26,098 nt of DNA from DATKLX01 sp035542155. GTDB lineage: Bacteria; Chloroflexota; Anaerolineae; Anaerolineales; Anaerolineaceae. A program made the position numbers and the translations under genes. The notes under the pieces are model-generated. The model worked only from the letters and a program-made list of their open reading frames with translations, had not been told where the DNA came from and did no database searches. Each line of letters starts with the position of its first letter. Positions within the stretch are counted from its first letter, which is position 1. Location: the NCBI GenBank assembly GCA_035542155.1, contig DATKLX010000187.1:1-26098 (forward strand), read 5' to 3'. Of the stretch, positions 14,861 through 23,300 are shown piece after piece.

Positions 14861-16798
14861 ATGTCAACCAACGCTAAAGAACAAATATTCGTAGTCATAT
14901 CTGACCCCCAGGTGAACTACCTGCTCGAACGGATCTTACGTTCGGCCGGTTTCATGGTCACGGTCACCCGAGAGAGATCCAGCGCCGAGAAAATGCTGGA
15001 AAAAGCCTCGCCCAGTCTGGTAATTGTCAGCGAGAAACTGGTGGACGGCAACGGGATGGAACTGGCGCGCAACCTTCTCGACCGCTTTCCGGCGCTGCCG
15101 ATTTTGTTGTTCGTCAGCCAGGATACTCCGGAGCTATTAAAGGAGGCGCTGCGAGCCGGGATTTCGGATTACCTCTGCCTGCCGCTCCATTCTGAGCAGA
15201 TCCTGCTGGCGGTGAACAACGCGCTACAGCGCTCGCAGCGCCGCCGCGAGTGGGTGATCGTCGAATCCAAGCGCGCCACGCAGGGCTTGCAGCGGCGGGT
15301 GGACGAGCTTGAGTCGCTGATGCGCCTGGGGCGGTCCATCACTTCATCGCTCGACCTGGACAGCGTGCTTTCGGCGGTCGTAGACGCGGCGGTCGAACTG
15401 ACCGGGGCTGAGGAGGGCAGCCTGCTCTTGCTCGACGAATCGACCGGCGAGCTGTACATGCGCGCGGCGCGCAATTTCCAGGAAGAATTTGTGCGCACCT
15501 TCCGCCTGCCGATCAAGGACAGCCTGGCAGGCAACGTGATCCGCACCGGGCAGCCAGTGATCCTGGATGAAAAGACGCCGCAGAAGATTAAGACGGCGTA
15601 CCTGGTCCAGGGACTGCTGTACGTGCCGCTGCAGATCCACGGGCACATCTTCGGCGTGCTGGGGGTGGACAACCGCCAGAGCCGGATGCCGTTCACCGAC
15701 CACCACGTCAAGGTGATCACCGCGATGGCCGATTACGCAGTGGTGGCCATCGAAAACGCCCGGTTGTACTCGCACACCGCGGTGGAGCGCAACAAGCTGG
15801 AAACGATCCTGACCCAGGTGCAGGATGGGGTGATCGTGATCGACCTGGACGAGCGGGTGGTGCTGATCAACCAGACCGTGCGGGCGGCTTTCAACCTGGG
15901 GGATGGCAACCTGACCGGTAAGCTGATCAACGAAGTCTTCGACCACCAGGACCTGATCGAACTGGCGCAGTCGCCCGAGAAGCGCCTCTCGAACCGGGGC
16001 GAGATCACCCTGGAGGATGGGCGCGTCTTTGGGGCACAGCTTACCCCGATCCCGGATGTGGGGCAGGTAATCACGCTGCACGACATCACCTACTTAAAGA
16101 AGCTCGACCGGATCAAGAGCGATTTCGTCAGCACAGTCTCGCACGATCTGCGCTCACCGCTGACGGCCATTCTGGGATACGTCGAGCTGCTCGACCGGGC
16201 GGGGCCGATCAACGAGCAGCAGCGCGATTTCATACGCCGGGTGCAGATGAGCGTGCACAACATCACCGCCCTGGTCGACGACCTGCTCAACCTGGGCCGA
16301 ATCGAAGCGGGGTTCGACACGCGCAAGGAAATGGTGCTGATGGACCAGATCCTGCAGTATTCGATTGACAGCTTCAAGAACCGGATCGCGGAGAAACAGC
16401 AGCAACTGCTGATCGAAGTGCCGCAGGAGATGCCGAAGATCTTTGGCAACCCGGTCCACCTGCGCCAGATGACGGATAACCTGATTGATAACGCGATCAA
16501 ATACACCTCGACGGGTGGGGTGATCCAGGTGCGCGGGCAGATCGAGGGAAACCAACTGATTTTGCAGGTGATCGATTCGGGGGTGGGCATTCCGGCCCTG
16601 GACCTGCCGTATATTTTCGATAAATTCTACCGGGCGAGCAACGTCTCGACGGAGGTTTCGGGCACGGGTCTGGGGCTGGCGATCGTGAAGTCGATCGTGG
16701 AGAGCCACCAGGGACGGATCTGGGTGGAGAGCAACCCGGGAACAGGGACGACGTTCACGGTGGTGCTGCCGTTTGTGGAGCCAGAGACCGAGGGGTAA
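14861..16798 (+). CDS. Sensor histidine kinase: pseudo-receiver, GAF, PAS, HisKA, HATPase
   Basis: This 645-residue soluble kinase starts at the ATG at 14861; a TTG at 14840 would add seven residues. The N-terminal receiver-like domain (9-122) has lost its chemistry: the phospho-Asp site reads Val-Ser57-Glu and the conserved Lys is Leu107. A GAF domain (about 155-305) and a PAS-like domain (about 310-412, DGVIVIDLDERVVLIN) follow. The kinase core is complete: H428 in FVSTVSHDLRSPLTAILGY, N544 in LIDNAIKYT, DSGVGI (572-577) and GTGLGLAIVKSIV (601-613). It should autophosphorylate. No cognate response regulator with a DNA-binding output is next door. With the upstream kinase-like gene it forms a two-gene unit closed by the terminator at 16807. 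The two proteins are paralogues in layout and may form a heterodimer. Confidence 0.93.
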   Translation: MSTNAKEQIFVVISDPQVNYLLERILRSAGFMVTVTRERSSAEKMLEKASPSLVIVSEKLVDGNGMELARNLLDRFPALPILLFVSQDTPELLKEALRAGISDYLCLPLHSEQILLAVNNALQRSQRRREWVIVESKRATQGLQRRVDELESLMRLGRSITSSLDLDSVLSAVVDAAVELTGAEEGSLLLLDESTGELYMRAARNFQEEFVRTFRLPIKDSLAGNVIRTGQPVILDEKTPQKIKTAYLVQGLLYVPLQIHGHIFGVLGVDNRQSRMPFTDHHVKVITAMADYAVVAIENARLYSHTAVERNKLETILTQVQDGVIVIDLDERVVLINQTVRAAFNLGDGNLTGKLINEVFDHQDLIELAQSPEKRLSNRGEITLEDGRVFGAQLTPIPDVGQVITLHDITYLKKLDRIKSDFVSTVSHDLRSPLTAILGYVELLDRAGPINEQQRDFIRRVQMSVHNITALVDDLLNLGRIEAGFDTRKEMVLMDQILQYSIDSFKNRIAEKQQQLLIEVPQEMPKIFGNPVHLRQMTDNLIDNAIKYTSTGGVIQVRGQIEGNQLILQVIDSGVGIPALDLPYIFDKFYRASNVSTEVSGTGLGLAIVKSIVESHQGRIWVESNPGTGTTFTVVLPFVEPETEG

Positions 16799-16806
16799 CA
16801 GAGAGG

Positions 16807-16835
16807 AACCCCCTCCGGGCGGAGGGGGTTTTTGT
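16807..16835 (+). terminator. Intrinsic terminator of the kinase pair
   Basis: AACCCCCTCC (16807-16816) pairs perfectly with GGAGGGGGTT (16821-16830) around a 4-nt loop and runs into TTTTT. It begins nine bases after the kinase stop. Confidence 0.92.
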
Positions 16836-16844
16836 ATTTAGAAG

Positions 16845-17507
16845 ATGACCGATTCCGCGCCAAACCAGCGCCGGTCGATCCGGCTGAAGGAGTACGAGTA
16901 CACCCTTCCCGGGGCGTATTTTGTGACGGTGGTGGCCTGGAAACGAGAAGAGGTGTTTGGCCGGATCCTCAACCAGGCACCTGTGTTGAATGACGTGGGA
17001 GAGATGGTCTCTTACCAATGGGAAAATCTTTGCAAACGATTCCCCCAGGTAGAATTGGATGAGTTCATCGTGATGCCAAATCATTTCCATGGCATTCTGA
17101 TGATCGTCGAGCCAGATTGGCGTAGGGGCGCAGGGGGCACATTCCAGGATGCCCGATTCGCAACAGAACCCCTGCGCCCTGTCCTTGGCAGCGACCAATC
17201 TGCCCACCAGGGCGCAGGGGTTCCCGCCAAGAACCACAGATCGGGTAAGGATCCCCTGCGCCCCTACGCGACCAAGGTCGTCCCTGGATCGTTGGGGGCG
17301 GTTATTCGTGCGTTCAAGGCCTCAACTGCCTACCGGTAAAACCGGATGAGATCTTCCACTGGATCCCCTCTCTGGCAGCGCAATTATTACGAACATATCA
17401 TTCGGAATGAGACCGAATTGGATCGGATCCGGGAATATATTCGGGCCAATCCAATGCAATGGGAGAACGATCCCGAGAATGGCGCGCAGATCAGGCGCAC
17501 GGGGTAG
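16845..17507 (+). pseudogene. REP-associated tyrosine transposase (RAYT), interrupted by an in-frame stop
   Basis: The N-terminal part has LPGAYFVTVVAWKR (21-34) and the metal-binding HUH motif in VMPNHFHGILMIV (76-88, H80 and H82) of Y1/HUH transposases. The frame stops at TAA 17337-17339 after GAVIRAFKASTAYR. The same frame then continues with NRMRSSTGSPLWQRNYYEHI and IRNETELDRIREYIRANPMQ to a stop at 17505-17507, which is the family's C-terminus with the catalytic Tyr in RNYYEH. One nonsense codon therefore separates the metal site from the catalytic Tyr, and the gene is probably dead unless the stop is read through or complemented. Residues 93-143 are an insertion encoded by REP-like palindromes. 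The start has only a weak purine tract. REP-associated transposases mobilise or maintain REP hairpins. Confidence 0.85.
17121..17268. repeat. Nested REP-like inverted repeats inside the RAYT gene
   Basis: CGTAGGGGCGCAGGGG (17121-17136) is the exact reverse complement of 17253-17268. Within this outer pair GAACCCCTGCGCCCT (17166-17180) is the exact reverse complement of 17209-17223. The core GCGCAGGGG thus occurs four times in alternating orientation, about 42 bases apart. All copies are inside the open reading frame and keep it open. Confidence 0.85.
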
Positions 17508-17567
17508 AGCCTGGGACCGGGATCCCGGCGCGTTCACCCTGCGCACCTACAAAGAATGGAGAGTTTC

Positions 17568-17996
17568 ATGGACCAAGACAAAACCCTTCGCCGGATCGCG
17601 ATCGTCCTCAGCATCATCGGGCTGGGGGTGGCGCTGTACTTGTTGAGCATCAAGCTGACCCCGGTTCCGCCGTACTGCTTCGGGCTGGGCGACTGCGAGA
17701 CAGTGAACACCAGCAAGTACTCGGAGATTCTGGGGATCCCGATCGCGCTGCTGGGAGGGCTGGCGTACGCGACCATACTGGCGCTCCTGCTGCTGGAAAC
17801 CGGGTCGAGCTTGATTGGGAAATGGGGGATACTGGTGGAATTTGGGATGACGCTGGGCGGAACGCTCTATTCGGCGTTCCTGACGTTTCTCGAGGTCGCG
17901 GTGATCAAGGCAATTTGCCCGTACTGTGTGACATCAGCGATCGTGATGACGCTGCTGTTCGTGATCACGATTATCAGGATGGCGCGGCAATTGTGA
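17568..17996 (+). CDS. Vitamin K epoxide reductase (VKOR) family thiol oxidase
   Basis: This 142-residue membrane protein oxidises a DsbA-like partner and passes electrons to quinone, supporting disulfide formation outside the membrane. Hallmarks are C37 and C43 in YCFGLGDCETV with the following SKYSEILGIPIALLG, and the redox-active C117-P-Y-C120. Four hydrophobic segments lie at about 10-30, 57-78, 86-110 and 122-140. The ATG at 17568 is preferred because GGAGAG sits six bases upstream; an ATG at 17556 overlaps that site. Many bacterial homologues carry a C-terminal thioredoxin domain; this one is stand-alone and no thioredoxin-like gene is in the window. It lies 60 bases after the broken RAYT gene and is followed by a hairpin at 18012-18058. 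Confidence 0.92.
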   Translation: MDQDKTLRRIAIVLSIIGLGVALYLLSIKLTPVPPYCFGLGDCETVNTSKYSEILGIPIALLGGLAYATILALLLLETGSSLIGKWGILVEFGMTLGGTLYSAFLTFLEVAVIKAICPYCVTSAIVMTLLFVITIIRMARQL

Positions 17997-18011
17997 ATTT
18001 AATTGAAATGC

Positions 18012-18058
18012 AAGCCTCCGCTGAGGGCGGTGAGGGAACTCATGCTCAGCGGAGGCTT
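18012..18058 (+). terminator. Hairpin downstream of the VKOR gene
   Basis: AAGCCTCCGCTGAG (18012-18025) pairs perfectly with CTCAGCGGAGGCTT (18045-18058) over a 19-nt loop. The T tract is short (CTTTC), so termination may be weak. It lies between convergent genes and could serve both. Confidence 0.6.
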
Positions 18059-18181
18059 TCGCCAAAGGAGGAGGCCGGGATGAGTCACCGGAGGTAATCC
18101 CGTCTCCATTTTTATGATAACCGTTACCATACCCTTTTCATAGGGAGAAAGATACTGGAAACGGATGATTTTCCTCACCTC

Positions 18182-18598
18182 TCATACTTCATCCAAGAAA
18201 GCGCTGACAGCAGCGACGGCTTCAGCCTGCGTCGAATAGGCGGCGCGGGTTAGGCAGGGGTGGTCGTTGCCGGTAATCATTTTTGAAACCCGCACATCCG
18301 AGCGGTAGCAGCAGAGGACAGGCTTGCCCAGAGTCAGAGCATAGGCGATTTCATAGCCCACGCCGTGCGAGGGGGTGCTGACCTCGGCGACCAGGGCGTC
18401 ACAGCCTTCGACCCAGGCGATATCCCGGTGGTAAACCTCCCTGGGAGAGACGACCCTTTCCAGATCGAGGACTTCGGGACTGGCCAGGATGGCAGTGGGG
18501 ACTTCATGGCCACGCTCGAGCAGGGCAGCGACGATGGCGGTGTAAACGGCTTCGTCCTGGCGCCCGCCGGTGATCGAGCAGCTAAAATAGACGTTCAT
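18182..18598 (-). CDS. DNPH1/Rcl-like 2'-deoxynucleoside 5'-phosphate N-hydrolase
   Basis: This 138-residue protein belongs to the nucleoside deoxyribosyltransferase superfamily and most resembles 2'-deoxynucleoside 5'-monophosphate N-glycosidase (DNPH1, Rcl). These enzymes split deoxynucleotides into base and deoxyribose 5-phosphate. Landmarks are YFSCSITGGRQDEAVY (4-19) binding the phosphate, RDIAWVEGCDALVAEVSTPS (58-77) with D59, and HGVGYE (78-83) carrying the nucleophilic Glu83. The ATG at 18598 has CAGGAG six bases upstream. Distinguishing hydrolase from transferase cannot be done from the sequence alone; the GGR motif and short length favour the hydrolase. It stands alone on the minus strand between the VKOR and LysM genes. 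A nucleotide-sanitising role would fit with the Nudix gene nearby, though they are not co-transcribed. Confidence 0.85.
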   Translation of the reverse strand: MNVYFSCSITGGRQDEAVYTAIVAALLERGHEVPTAILASPEVLDLERVVSPREVYHRDIAWVEGCDALVAEVSTPSHGVGYEIAYALTLGKPVLCCYRSDVRVSKMITGNDHPCLTRAAYSTQAEAVAAVSAFLDEV

Positions 18599-18637
18599 AG
18601 GCGGCTCCTGGAGAGGAAATGGGGTGTTCAGGTGGGT

Positions 18638-18667
18638 ATTTTACCCGAACTGGCACGAGATTTGCAA
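18638..18667 (-). promoter_or_regulatory. Possible promoter of the DNPH1-like gene
   Basis: On the minus strand TTGCAA (18667-18662), an 18-base spacer and TAAAAT (18643-18638) resemble a sigma-70 promoter about 40 bases upstream of the start. Confidence 0.35.
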
Positions 18668-18683
18668 CGACAAGGGCAGGGCT

Positions 18684-18735
18684 TAACGCCTGGAAATTCA
18701 TTCAGCCCTGTCCATCGTCCCCGTTCCAGGCGTTA
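18684..18735. repeat. Inverted repeat between divergent genes
   Basis: TAACGCCTGGAA (18684-18695) pairs perfectly with TTCCAGGCGTTA (18724-18735) over a 28-nt loop. It sits between the two divergent promoters, so it may bind a regulator or be a dispersed repeat. Confidence 0.55.
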
Positions 18736-18777
18736 GGCTCTTCTGTCCTATAAATATGGTCAATTTCGCATAACCGC

Positions 18778-18806
18778 TTGACGCATTTAATGGGATATGC
18801 TACTAT
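18778..18806 (+). promoter_or_regulatory. Near-consensus promoter of the LysM lipoprotein gene
   Basis: TTGACG (18778-18783), a 17-base spacer ending in TGC, and TACTAT (18801-18806) combine a good -35 with an extended -10. The start codon lies 83 bases downstream, giving a leader of roughly 75-80 nt. An in-frame ATG at 18797 lies inside this promoter and so is not the start. Confidence 0.7.
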
Positions 18807-18889
18807 CAATCAGAACAAACATCCACAAGCCAGCATTCCTGCACAGGCATTCCGGTAACAGTGGCAGGCCTTCTAGAGGAGGTCAACTC

Positions 18890-19588
18890 ATGTCGAAAAA
18901 AGTTTGGTTCATTGTCGTAATCGCGATCGTGCTGATCCTGGCAGGCACTGGTTGCTTGCGGTCGGCTTCCACGCCCGCCAAGGCGACCGCGACCACCTCC
19001 GGCGCGCTGCCTTTCCCGGTGCCGGCCACAGACAACGCCCTGAAGACCATTCTGACCCAGACGGCGATTGCCAAGGGAGGCGTACCGTCATCCGCCGGCA
19101 CATCCGTGATCATCCTGCCCTCCGCGACTGCCCAGGGTGCAAATGCACAGCCCCAGGCAACTGCGGTTCCGGTCGCGACTCAGGCGCCCAAACCGACCAC
19201 CCAGCCGACCGCTGTTGTGCCAAAAGGTTCGTTTAACCCCACCCCAGGTATTCCCACCTCCTACACGCTGAAAAAGGGCGAGTTCCCCTACTGCATCGCT
19301 CGCCGCTTCAATCTGAACCCGGGTGAGCTGCTCTCGATCAACGGGTTGGGGATTAATTCCCGTCCAGCCGTCGGCACCGTGCTGAAGCTGCCCACCACCG
19401 GCAACCACTGGAACGCCGGCAACCGGGCCCTGGTCGCGCACCCGGCGACCTATACGGTCAAGTCTGACGACACCGTCTACAGCATTGCCTGCAAATATGG
19501 GGACGTGGATCCCAACGCGATCATCGCGGTCAACGGCCTGAAAAGCTCCGGCGACATCACCGTTGGGCAGGCCCTGGCGATCCCGTAA
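18890..19588 (+). CDS. Lipoprotein with two LysM domains
   Basis: This is a 232-residue exported protein. AGAGGAGGT lies seven bases before the ATG at 18890, and the product begins with a lipoprotein signal (residues 1-21, AGTG-Cys22). A long Thr/Ala/Pro-rich linker (to about 122) holds it away from the membrane. Two LysM modules follow: residues 124-168 (YTLKKGEFPYCIARRFNLNP and later GTVLKLP) and 187-232 (TYTVKSDDTVYSIACKYGDV and GQALAIP). LysM binds N-acetylglucosamine-containing glycans such as peptidoglycan. Each module carries one Cys (C135 and C201) near the first helix, which could pair in a disulfide. No enzymatic domain is attached, so an anchoring or cell-wall-binding role is likely. 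It is monocistronic, with its own promoter and a terminator at 19644. Confidence 0.9.
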   Translation: MSKKVWFIVVIAIVLILAGTGCLRSASTPAKATATTSGALPFPVPATDNALKTILTQTAIAKGGVPSSAGTSVIILPSATAQGANAQPQATAVPVATQAPKPTTQPTAVVPKGSFNPTPGIPTSYTLKKGEFPYCIARRFNLNPGELLSINGLGINSRPAVGTVLKLPTTGNHWNAGNRALVAHPATYTVKSDDTVYSIACKYGDVDPNAIIAVNGLKSSGDITVGQALAIP

Positions 19589-19643
19589 ATCGCCGGGGAG
19601 ATGCCTGGCAAGACACATCGCGGCTTTGAATAGGTGCAATTTC

Positions 19644-19680
19644 AAGGCGAGGGAGACCTGTCGGTTCCCCGCCTTTTCTA
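19644..19680 (+). terminator. Terminator of the LysM gene
   Basis: AAGGCG plus GGGA (with one bulged A) at 19644-19654 pairs with TTCCCCGCCTT (19665-19675), followed by TTCTATT. The Nudix start codon is only about 20 bases beyond, so the Nudix gene relies on read-through or on a promoter overlapping this hairpin. Confidence 0.7.
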
Positions 19681-19698
19681 TTAAGCGAGCGAGGGATT

Positions 19699-20232
19699 AT
19701 GTCCTTTGAGATACTCCATTCGGATATCGTTTTCACAGGCCGGGCTTTCGCAGTGAAGCGCTACCAGATGCGCCTGGAGGGGGGACGGACGACGAACTTT
19801 GACATCGTTCAGCATCCTGGGGCGGTCACGCTGGTGCCCGTGGACCAGGAGGGGAATCTTCTCTTCGTCCGCCAGTACCGCTTAGGAGCCGGGAAGGAGC
19901 TGCTCGAGCTGCCCGCGGGGACGCTCGAACCGGGGGAAGACCCACAGGTCTGCGCGGCACGGGAAATCCGTGAGGAGACGGGGATGGGAGCGCAGGAACT
20001 GGTCAAGCTGGGTGAATTCTTCATGGCTCCGGGTTATTCCACCGAGCACATGTTCGTTTACATGGCCAGCGGGCTGTACGAAAGCCCGCTGGCGGGGGAT
20101 GAGGACGAGTTCATCCGCGTGGAAGCGATCCCGGTCCGCGAAGCATTTCAGATGGTCGAGAAAGGCCAGATCGAGGATGGGAAAACGCTGGCGTGCCTGT
20201 TGATGGCCAGGCGGCGGCTACTGGAATTATGA
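19699..20232 (+). CDS. Nudix hydrolase, ADP-ribose pyrophosphatase type
   Basis: This 177-residue enzyme hydrolyses nucleoside-diphosphate-linked substrates. The Nudix box is complete at residues 74-96: G74, E80, then R88-E-I-R-E-E-T-G-M, with the metal-binding REIREETG core. The N-terminal part (FDIVQHPGAVTLVPVDQEGN then FVRQYRLGAGKELLELPAG) and the downstream PGYSTEHMFVYMA are typical of ADP-ribose/ADP-sugar pyrophosphatases rather than MutT. GAGGG lies shortly before the ATG. The gene sits between the LysM terminator and the hairpin preceding nifJ, so it appears monocistronic. An ADP-ribose substrate is family inference. Confidence 0.93.
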   Translation: MSFEILHSDIVFTGRAFAVKRYQMRLEGGRTTNFDIVQHPGAVTLVPVDQEGNLLFVRQYRLGAGKELLELPAGTLEPGEDPQVCAAREIREETGMGAQELVKLGEFFMAPGYSTEHMFVYMASGLYESPLAGDEDEFIRVEAIPVREAFQMVEKGQIEDGKTLACLLMARRRLLEL

Positions 20233-20297
20233 CAGGTCGCGGGGGAATTATATGACCTATATAACTATGTAGTTTAGACAATGCAGGATAGACTCTT

Positions 20298-20340
20298 AGA
20301 TTGAGCGCCGTGGAACGGCTCTCAATCTGTTTGTGTTTTC
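20298..20340 (+). terminator. Hairpin between the Nudix gene and nifJ
   Basis: AGATTGAG (20298-20305) pairs with CTCAATCT (20321-20328), and GCCG/CGGC extends the stem inside. The T-rich GTTTGTGTTTT follows. It is 65 bases after the Nudix stop and 60 before nifJ, so it is either the Nudix terminator or an attenuator in the nifJ leader. Confidence 0.65.
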
Positions 20341-20387
20341 GCGGAAACAGCCGCCTCCTCGATCCTTTCTTTACGGAGTAACCTATC

Positions 20388-23300
20388 ATGACGCGTCAAA
20401 TGGTAACGATTGATGCAAACGAAGCCGTGGCCTACGTGGCTTACCGGCTCAGCGAAGTGGTTGCGATCTACCCGATCACTCCCTCTTCGGCCATGGGCGA
20501 ATTTTCAGACGGCTGGATGGCCGCCAGCCAGCCCAACCTGTGGGGCACGGTGCCCTCGATCATGGAGATGCAGTCGGAAGGCGGCGCAGCGGGCGCCGTC
20601 CACGGTGCGATCCAGACCGGCGCGCTGACAACCACCTTCACCGCCTCGCAAGGCCTGCTGCTGATGATCCCCAATATGTACAAGATTGCCGGCGAGCTCA
20701 CCCCCACCGTGTTTCACGTGAGCGCCCGGGCGCTAGCCTCGCACGCGCTGTCGATTTTTGGCGACCACTCGGACGTGATGTCTACCCGTTCCACCGGGTT
20801 TGCCCTGATTTCTTCCCGGTCGGTGCAGGAGGCCCACGATATGGCCGCGATCGCTCATGCTTCGACCCTCGAAGCGCGGGTGCCCTTCCTGCACTTCTTC
20901 GACGGCTTCCGCACCTCGCACGAGGTCAACAAGATCGAGCAGATCAGCGATGAAGACCTGCGCGGCCTGGTCGACGATGCGTTGGTGTTCGCGCACCGCG
21001 CGCGGGCCATGTCGCCCGATCACCCCGTGCTGCGCGGCACGGCCCAGAACCCGGATGTGTTCTTCCAGGCCCGCGAGACCGTCAACCCCTTCTACGCCGC
21101 GACCCCGGCCATCGTCCAGAAGGTGATGGACAAATTTGGGAAGATCACCGGGCGGAAGTACCACCTCTTCGACTACAGCGGTGCGGCGGATGCCGAACGC
21201 GTCATCGTGGTGATGGGCTCGGGCAGCGAGACCGCCGAGGCGACCGCGAACTATCTGAACGCGAAGGGCGAAAAGACCGGTGTGCTCACCGTACACCTCT
21301 TCCGGCCCTTCTCGGTAGCCGATTTCGTCAAGGCCCTGCCGGCCACCGTGAAGGCAATCGCAGTTCTCGACCGGACCAAGGAACCCGGGGCCGCCGGCGA
21401 GCCGCTCTACCAGGATGTGATTACCGCGCTCAATGAAGGCCTGACGGAAGGCACCACGCCCTTCAAGAGCATGCCGGCGGTGATCGGCGGGCGCTACGGC
21501 CTGTCGTCCAAAGAATTCACCCCGACGATGGCCAAAGCCGTCTTCGACGAGCTGGCCAAAGCGGAGAAGAAAAACCATTTCACCGTGGGCATCAACGACG
21601 ACGTTACCCACACCAGCCTGGATTACGACCCCAACTTCAACATCGAATCCGCCGACACCGTGCGCTGCCTGTTCTTTGGGTTGGGCGCGGATGGGACCGT
21701 GGGCGCGAACAAGAACTCGATCAAGATCATCGGTGAAGAGACCGACAACTACGCGCAAGGCTATTTCTCCTACGACTCGAAGAAATCCGGCACGGTGACC
21801 ATCTCGCACCTGCGTTTCGGGCCGCGCACCATCCAGGCGCCGTACCTGATCAGCCACGCCAATTTCGTCGCCTGCCACCAGTTCAGCTTCCTCGAGCGGG
21901 TGGACATGACCAGGTTCGCGGTCCCCGGCGGAGTCTTCCTGCTCAACAGCATCTACGGGCCGGAGGAAGTCTGGGATCACCTGCCCTGCGAGGTCCAGGC
22001 AGATATCATCGCCAAGAAGCTGCACTTCTACGTGATCAACGCCTACGAAGTAGCCGAGAAGACCGGGATGGGCGGGCGGATCAACACGATCATGCAGACC
22101 TGCTTCTTCGCCATCTCCGGCGTACTGCCACGGGATGAGGCGATACACCAGATCAAGAAGAGCATTCAGAAGACCTATGGCAAGCGCGGCGAAGCCGTGG
22201 TGAAGAAGAATTTCGATGCGGTCGACCAGACCCTGGACCATCTCTTCGAAGTCAAGGTACCCGAAAAGGTCACCTCGCAGTTCTCACGGCGCCAGCCCGT
22301 GCCGGACGCCGCGCCCGGGTTCGTGCGCAACACCCTGGGCCCGATCATCGAGTTCAACGGGGATAACCTGCCGGTGAGCGCGATGCCCAAGGACGGCACC
22401 TTCCCGACCTCAACGGCTAAGTGGGAGAAGCGCAACATCGCCCTGGAGATCCCGGTCTGGGAGCCGAGCCTGTGCATCCAATGCGGCAAGTGCGCCTTCG
22501 TCTGCCCGCACGCCGTCATCCGCCAGAAGATCTTCGACCCGGCGCTGAAGGCCGGCGCCCCTGAGACCTTCAAGTCGATGGATGCTAAGTTCAAGGAGTT
22601 CCCCGGGATGGCCTATTCCATCCAGGTGGCCCCCGAAGACTGCACGGGCTGCGCGCTGTGCGTGGAAGTTTGCCCGGCGAAAGACAAGACCCAGGTAGGG
22701 CGTAAGTCGCTCAACATGGCCGACCAGCCCTCGCTGCGCGAGAGCGAAGCGAGGAACTGGGATTTCTTCCTGTCCCTGCCCGAAGTGGACCGGACCACGT
22801 TCAACCCGACGACGATCAAGAACTCGCAACTGCTCGAGCCGCTGTTTGAGTTCTCCGGCGCGTGCTCGGGCTGCGGCGAGACCCCCTACATCAAGCTGGC
22901 CTCGCAACTGTTCGGCGACCGGATGATCGTCGCCAACGCCACCGGCTGCACCTCCATCTTCGGCGGCAACCTGCCCACCACGCCGTGGTCGGCGAACAAA
23001 GACGGGCGCGGACCGACCTGGTCCAACTCGCTCTTCGAGGACAATGCCGAATTTGGCCTGGGAATGCGCCTGACCCTGGACAAGCACATGGAATACGCTC
23101 ATGAACTGCTGCCGCAACTGGCGAGCGTGATCGGCGAAGACCTGGTCGCCGGCCTGCTCAGCGACGACCAGAAGGATGAGGCTGGCATTGCGGCGCAGCG
23201 CGAGCGGGTGACCCTGCTCAAGCAGCTCCTGGCGAACGCCGACGATCCGCGCGCCCGCGACCTGCTCAGCATCGCTGACTGCCTGGTCAAAAAGAGCGTG

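Noticed and set aside
18797..18889. N-terminal extension of the LysM lipoprotein to ATG 18797
   Set aside because: That ATG lies inside the promoter -10 region, and the extension would bury the lipoprotein signal.
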